Source of the DNA: DATCDR01 sp036510575
GTDB taxonomy: Bacteria > Actinomycetota > Acidimicrobiia > Acidimicrobiales > Bog-793
NCBI GenBank assembly: GCA_036510575.1
Contig: DATCDR010000040.1
Span: 1 to 18,952 of the forward strand
Direction: 5' to 3'
DNA length: 18,952 nt
Below the pieces are notes generated by a model, which was not told the DNA's origin, did not search any database, and saw only the letters and a list, made by a program, of their open reading frames with translations. Below are positions 15,106-18,952 of this stretch, one piece after another; position 1 is the first letter of the stretch, and each line of letters begins with the position of its first letter. The translations under genes were made by a program, and so were the position numbers.

Positions 15106-16095
15106 TCACCGAACGACAGCGAGAACAACAAAACCTGCGTACCCGGCCAGAAGGCAGAAGCCGATCGAACGTCGCATCCCGCGTGCGAGCCAGATGGCAA
15201 CGTAGGCAAATGCTGTGAGGCCTACGTAGAACAAACCGATAAACAGGCCGTTCGCGACGTGACGTCCGCCTCCGAGAATTACTGCGGGGATCGCCAAGCC
15301 GAAGAGCACGTTCAGCGAGTTCGAATTCGAAGCCTCCGAGACGAGGGCTGCTGCCCGGCGCCGGCGCGACAGGTAGAGGGCGGCCACGACGTTCGGGATG
15401 CTCGTCACGGACGCAAGCACAAGCCCACCAACCACGAGCGCGGAGAGGTGAAAGTGAGCTCCTAGGCGCACAGCAGAGCCCTCCATCACCGCGCTCGCCA
15501 CCACGACGACCACGACAGCGAGAAGTGCAGCTACCAGATCCAAGCCGGTGGCTGGAGCGACATGGACGATCTCATCGACGTCGGCGGCCTCAGCCTCAAG
15601 CGCGGCCGCAATCGTCCGTCCGAGCGAAAGATGTCGGCCCGGTCCTTCCGGGCCGAGGATGGCCAGCACGACATAAGGGGTAACCACCACGAGCACAGCA
15701 ATGAGTGCGACCACCGGCGAAACCCACCTCGCCAACAACGAAGCACTGATCACCGCGAGCGCTGTAGCAGGCACGCCCTCGACAATCGTGAGCGGTCGAC
15801 CAAGCGCGAGCGGCGAAGCCAGCACTGCGGCGAGGCCAATAAGGGTGGCGAGGTTGAACAAGTTGGAGCCGACGACGATTCCGACGCTGACGCCTTGATC
15901 ATGATGGACCAACGCCGCGACCGACGAACTGATCTCGGGCGCGTCCGCCGCAAGTGCGGCCAGCAATCCGAGAGCCGTCTCGGTCAGACCGAACCGTTTC
16001 GCGATTCGCTCGAGGCGAACGACCAGAACGCCGCTCGCGCCAAGACTCGCTCCGGCCGCGACCACGAGGACCGGGAAGTCGACAGCGATGCTCAT
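15106..16095 (-). CDS. CaCA-family cation exchanger (sodium/calcium or calcium/proton type)
   Basis: A 329-residue integral membrane protein with two inverted alpha-repeat halves of about five membrane segments each, split by an acidic linker (LEAEAADVDE, 166-175). Alpha-1 is canonical: LGLLAALAADAPEISSSVAA (42-61, with Asp51 and Glu54) and VVGSNLFNL (74-82). Alpha-2 is less so: SVTSIPNVVAA (229-239) has Asn235 where classical exchangers carry the ion-binding Glu, and NSNSLNVLFG (257-266) replaces GSN. The start is ATG at 16095, preceded by GGTCGAG; the open frame to 16152 adds only a basic, non-membrane stretch. The family is clear, but the ion is not. The Asn may define an actinobacterial subgroup with altered coupling. 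Confidence 0.8.
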   Translation of the reverse strand: MSIAVDFPVLVVAAGASLGASGVLVVRLERIAKRFGLTETALGLLAALAADAPEISSSVAALVHHDQGVSVGIVVGSNLFNLATLIGLAAVLASPLALGRPLTIVEGVPATALAVISASLLARWVSPVVALIAVLVVVTPYVVLAILGPEGPGRHLSLGRTIAAALEAEAADVDEIVHVAPATGLDLVAALLAVVVVVVASAVMEGSAVRLGAHFHLSALVVGGLVLASVTSIPNVVAALYLSRRRRAAALVSEASNSNSLNVLFGLAIPAVILGGGRHVANGLFIGLFYVGLTAFAYVAIWLARGMRRSIGFCLLAGYAGFVVLAVVR

Positions 16096-16210
16096 CTGCT
16101 CGACCAAAAGCGGCCCCGACGACCGTCGTGAACGACGCCAGCTGGTACACACAATGTTCGCGGCTCGTAGGCATGGAGGAAGCGCATCGACACACCTCGA
16201 ACCGGCGGCA

Positions 16211-17698
16211 CTACTCGGCGATGAGAACCGACTCCACCGTCTTAGCCGCGAGGGCGTTGACGGGTGGCAGCCGGCGAAGAAAAACCGCGGCGATCGTAAT
16301 CCCGAATACTGGACCGCAGATTGCCACGAGAAAGCCGAGGTGATAGCCCGCAGTTAGTGCCTGGGCGATCGAATCATGATGTCGCAAGGCGCGGACGGTG
16401 CCGACCGCGGCGATACTCGCTGCGAGTGCCGTGCCGAACGCAGCTCCGATCTGCAAGGTGACGTTCGTGAGTCCAGACGCCAGACCGGACTCCGCCGGCC
16501 CGGCTCCTGCCATCGCGATCGTCAAACTCGGCAGGAACACAAGGCTGGCCCCGACGCCTACGAGCAGCATGGTCGGCAACACGTCGGCGAAGTACGAACC
16601 ATCGAAGGGCGCTCGAGCCAACAGCAAAAGTCCGCTGACAATGAACACGAAGCCGGGGATGATCGGCTTGACCGGACCGCTACGGCGAATGAGACGGGAC
16701 ACGACCATTAGCGACGAGAAGCCGATCGTCACGTTCAACGCCATGTACCCGAGGCCGGTCTCGAACGCGGTGTACCTCAAGACGTGTTGCATGTAGAGCG
16801 CACCAAGGAACAGAACCGAGCTCATGCCGAAACCGTGAAAAAAACGCAGTGAATTCGCGGCAGCCAGCTGGCGGTTTCGAAGAACGGAACGTGGCACGAG
16901 CGGATTCCGGACTCTACCTTCGACGAAGAAGAAGAGTCCGCCAAGCACGACCGCGAGCACCAAGAGGCCGACCGTCTCGACCGTGAACCAGCCCACCGCC
17001 GCAGCGTTCACGATCGCCCAGACACCAATTGTCGGCGCACCTACCACCAGGACCCCACCTTTCCAGTCCACGCCGCCGCGGATGCCGATGCCGGGGTCAT
17101 CGGAGAGCACGAACGATGCCGCACTCACGCCGGCCACTCCAATCGGGAGATTGATGAAGAAGATCCAGTGCCAGGTCAAGTATTGGATTAGGACACCGCC
17201 TACTACCAGACCAATCGAGCCGCCGATATTGCCGATGATGGCGTAAACGGTCATCGCTTTGTTGCGCTCGGCGGGTGCGGGAAAGAGCGTGACCAGAATC
17301 CCGAGAACCATCGACGAGGAGAACGCAGCGCCAATCCCCTGTACGAAGCGCGCCGCGATCAAAGAGGTCTCCGACGCCGCCAGACCGCAGAACGCGGATG
17401 CAACCGTAAAGAGGCTCAGGCCAAACAGAAACACGCGCTTGCGGCCAAACAGGTCACCGAGACGCCCAGCAAGGAGCAGTAGCCCGGCGAACGTGACGAG
17501 ATAGGCGTTGACGACCCAGGCGAGCGAAGCCTGGCTGAAGTGCAGGCCAATTTGGATCACAGGAAGTGCAACATTCACGACCGTGCCATCAACGACGATC
17601 ACGAGCTGGCCCAGGCACAAGACGACGAGAGCAAACCACCGTAGGCGCGACGTGACTCCGATGCCACGATCGGTCCCCACACTGTCAATGTTCGTCAT
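16211..17698 (-). CDS. MFS exporter, DHA2 (EmrB/QacA) type, 14 membrane segments
   Basis: A 495-residue proton-driven drug or metabolite exporter of the inner membrane. DHA2 motifs are in order: VVDGTVVNVALP (35-46) in segment 1, motif A GRLGDLFGRKR (78-88), ARFVQGIGAAF (116-126), motif C GNIGGSIGLVVGG (156-168) and WHWIFFINLPIG (176-187). Length and hydrophobic pattern fit 14 segments. The start is ATG at 17698 with AAGG upstream. A -10-like GATAAT and an inverted repeat lie ahead of the gene, an arrangement seen with repressor-controlled efflux pumps, but no TetR or MarR gene is adjacent. It reads toward the exchanger gene with a 115-bp gap. The substrate is unknown. Confidence 0.92.
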   Translation of the reverse strand: MTNIDSVGTDRGIGVTSRLRWFALVVLCLGQLVIVVDGTVVNVALPVIQIGLHFSQASLAWVVNAYLVTFAGLLLLAGRLGDLFGRKRVFLFGLSLFTVASAFCGLAASETSLIAARFVQGIGAAFSSSMVLGILVTLFPAPAERNKAMTVYAIIGNIGGSIGLVVGGVLIQYLTWHWIFFINLPIGVAGVSAASFVLSDDPGIGIRGGVDWKGGVLVVGAPTIGVWAIVNAAAVGWFTVETVGLLVLAVVLGGLFFFVEGRVRNPLVPRSVLRNRQLAAANSLRFFHGFGMSSVLFLGALYMQHVLRYTAFETGLGYMALNVTIGFSSLMVVSRLIRRSGPVKPIIPGFVFIVSGLLLLARAPFDGSYFADVLPTMLLVGVGASLVFLPSLTIAMAGAGPAESGLASGLTNVTLQIGAAFGTALAASIAAVGTVRALRHHDSIAQALTAGYHLGFLVAICGPVFGITIAAVFLRRLPPVNALAAKTVESVLIAE

Positions 17699-17717
17699 CA
17701 GTAAGCCTTAGCCAGCA

Positions 17718-17754
17718 ATTATCGGGCGCCCGCCAACTCGAGGAGACCCTCGAG
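17718..17754 (-). promoter_or_regulatory. Candidate MFS promoter with overlapping inverted repeat
   Basis: On the minus strand GATAAT (17723-17718) is a 5/6 match to a -10 box, 19 bp ahead of the MFS start codon. The inverted repeat CTCGAGG (17737-17743) and CCTCGAG (17748-17754), with a 4-nt spacer, covers the place where the -35 box would lie. The -35 itself is weak. A repressor site is possible. Confidence 0.35.
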
Positions 17755-17917
17755 GCTACCTAGTCTGCCCGGCCATCCCAAGCTTCGATCAGGGACTTTG
17801 CCAGCTCAAATGTGGGTTTGTCGAGGCTCCTTGTGGATGAGGTTGTTCCTTATTTGGGGACAAGCAGAGGATCATTGAAAGTTCTTGTTCATAAGCTCTG
17901 GATCTCGCGAAAAGCCC
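17755..17917. other. Lower-GC intergenic stretch
   Basis: No gene or clear signal is seen here. Base composition is visibly more AT-rich than the flanking genes, as expected for a divergent promoter region. Confidence 0.5.
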
Positions 17918-17946
17918 TTGATCAATAATTTCGCCCGGCGCATACT
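17918..17946 (+). promoter_or_regulatory. Sigma70-like promoter upstream of the Lgt-like gene
   Basis: TTGATC (17918-17923) and CATACT (17941-17946) are each 4/6 matches to the -35 and -10 boxes and are separated by exactly 17 bp. A transcript would begin near 17953, about 345 nt before the Lgt-like start codon, and would include the hairpin-rich stretch. Confidence 0.4.
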
Positions 17947-17981
17947 TTCAACACGAAGTTGCAGTGCCCGCAAGATCTGCA

Positions 17982-18209
17982 GTCCGGATAGCTCGCAAGG
18001 GTGCTTCGGACACGGGCCGAGCAGGTGGCGGCAACAACGGGTGGTCAGTAAGACGTAGGCGTGGGTTGCTTCTCGGAGCGCCTGTTAGCCGGACGGTGTC
18101 AGCGAAAGCCGACACTGCTGGAGGGGCCGAAAGGCGTCCCCGGTAGCTTGCTGCTGCAGGCATGGCCCCGGGAAGTACGGGCGGCTTCGGCCGGACTGCT
18201 ACCCGGGGC
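17982..18209 (+). ncRNA. Candidate structured RNA or long 5' leader (unrecognised)
   Basis: This stretch has no convincing ORF but a chain of consecutive hairpins. (1) GTCCG/CGGAC (17982-17986, 18007-18011). (2) Nested CCGAG/CTCGG (18017-18021, 18072-18076) enclosing GCAAC/GTTGC (18031-18035, 18065-18069). (3) GTGTC/GACAC (18096-18100, 18111-18115) capped by GC-GAAA-GC. (4) GGGGCC-GAAA-GG with a 3-nt bulge and CCCC (18123-18141). (5) GCCCCGGG/CCCGGGGC (18165-18172, 18202-18209) enclosing CGGC-TTCG-GCCG. Two GAAA and one TTCG tetraloop in a row are typical of folded RNA, though GC-rich DNA forms stems easily. It matches no riboswitch, RNase P, tmRNA or SRP signature I could recall. It may be the leader of the Lgt-like gene or a separate small RNA. 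Confidence 0.35.
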
Positions 18210-18297
18210 ATCGCCGCGTCCGGAGTACTGCTGACAACCTCGAGCCAATACGATCGCGGAACCACGCTCGGCGAGTGAGCACCACGAGAGGACACGT

Positions 18298-18952
18298 GTG
18301 AGGCCGGTTCCAGTCGTCTTCCATCTGGGACCTCTAGCGGTCCACACCTACGGCGTCGGCCTCGCGCTCACGTTCTGGTTTGGCTATCGCTACTTCGCTC
18401 ATCGCTTGCGCCACGCTGGATTCGACGACAGCTGGCTCGCCGTGACCTTCGTAGAGATCGTTGTCGCCGCGATCGTCGGCGCTCGGGCAGTTCACATCAT
18501 CGCCAACCTCTCCTACTACCAATCAGAACCGTCGCAGATACTCGCCGTTTGGAACGGGGGGCTTTCGTCATTCGGAGGGCTGGCAGCTGCGATCCCAGTT
18601 GGATTCGTGTCAGCTCGACGGCGATGCAAACCGCTTCGAGCTGGAGTCGCCGCTGACCTCGTCGCGCCAGTTCTCGCAGCTGCATGGGCGATGGGAAGAC
18701 TTCTTGGCCCGCAGCTGATGGTGGCGGGCGGAGGCAAGCGGACCTCGGATTGGTTTGGCATGTACTACGCGGGTGAAGTTGGCAAACGGCTGCCTGTCCC
18801 TATCTTCCAGGCGTTGGAGTGCTCAGCGGTATTCGCCATCGCACTGATTGTCGAGCGAGAGATCCGACAGCGTCAAGGTCCGGTTGGAGTGGTCGGCGCG
18901 GCTGTTGTGGCCCTTTGGAGCTTGAGCCGATTCTTCGACGAGTACTTGTGGC
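18298..18952 (+). CDS. Lgt-like (prolipoprotein diacylglyceryl transferase family) protein, truncated at window end
   Basis: The frame runs from GTG at 18298 to the window edge (218 complete codons, no stop). GAGAGGA lies 5 nt upstream. True Lgt is a seven-segment inner-membrane enzyme that moves diacylglycerol from phosphatidylglycerol to the lipobox cysteine. Lgt landmarks: GPLAVHTYGVGLAL (11-24), VGARAVHI (60-67), WNGGLSSFGGL (85-95), GRLLG (133-137), PIFQALE (168-174) and RFFDE (211-215). However, the position of the essential E. coli His103 is Phe92, and the GN of the GRxGN signature is missing (Gly137 in place of Asn146). Arg211 and Glu215 correspond to R239 and E243. It may be a divergent Lgt or a paralogue with altered activity. 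The C-terminus lies outside the window. Confidence 0.7.
   Translation, partial: MRPVPVVFHLGPLAVHTYGVGLALTFWFGYRYFAHRLRHAGFDDSWLAVTFVEIVVAAIVGARAVHIIANLSYYQSEPSQILAVWNGGLSSFGGLAAAIPVGFVSARRRCKPLRAGVAADLVAPVLAAAWAMGRLLGPQLMVAGGGKRTSDWFGMYYAGEVGKRLPVPIFQALECSAVFAIALIVEREIRQRQGPVGVVGAAVVALWSLSRFFDEYLW

Noticed and set aside
17948..18295. 115-residue minus-strand frame in the region before the Lgt-like gene
   Set aside because: Pro/Ala/Arg-rich with no family signature and no clear ribosome-binding site. The same stretch is better explained by hairpins.
1..18952. CRISPR array, tRNA, rRNA, phage or toxin-antitoxin genes
   Set aside because: No spaced direct repeats, no tRNA arm pattern and no corresponding protein motifs were found on either strand.

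Overview
This is a GC-rich window with compact gene spacing, several GTG/TTG starts and 4-bp ATGA/GTGA gene overlaps. A DUF3052 protein, an MptB-like polyprenol-phosphomannose-dependent mannosyltransferase and the style of the solute-binding-protein remnant point to an actinobacterium, plausibly of the Acidimicrobiia type. That placement is inferred from protein families only; the window has no rRNA or tRNA.

Layout. Positions 1-2043 look like a decaying edge: the C-terminus of a transposase (1-243, +), an intact secreted L,D-transpeptidase (260-1015, -), and a 3' remnant of an ABC-transporter family 5 solute-binding protein broken by two single-base deletions (1413-2043, -) that still has its terminator hairpin. 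Next come a DUF3052 protein (2421-2849, +) and a zinc MetE-C/UROD-fold methyltransferase-like enzyme (2917-4038, -) with a hairpin and a 16-bp palindrome upstream.

The centre (4384-11853) is a glycan-assembly cluster. One GT-C-like membrane protein on the plus strand converges on a minus-strand run of four genes: a GT87/DUF2029-like transferase, an MptB-like mannosyltransferase, another GT-C-like membrane protein and a cytosolic DPM1-like GT2 enzyme. The first three minus-strand genes are joined by 4-bp overlaps. The simplest reading is that the GT2 enzyme charges a polyprenyl-phosphate carrier with sugar and the membrane proteins use that lipid-linked donor outside the membrane to build an envelope mannan or related glycan.

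The right third holds ordinary accessory genes: an ABM monooxygenase-like protein and a Lon N-domain protein as a plus-strand pair, a membrane-anchored DUF5666 protein with a Gly/Phe tail, an aldo/keto reductase, a CaCA-family cation exchanger and a DHA2-type MFS exporter. The window ends inside a divergent Lgt-like gene (from 18298, +) that runs off the edge. Before it lies about 600 bp without a convincing ORF, containing a sigma70-like promoter and a chain of GAAA/TTCG-capped hairpins: a candidate structured leader or small RNA.

The most interesting items are the glycosyltransferase cluster, the possible structured RNA before the Lgt-like gene, and the apparent loss of canonical Lgt active-site residues.
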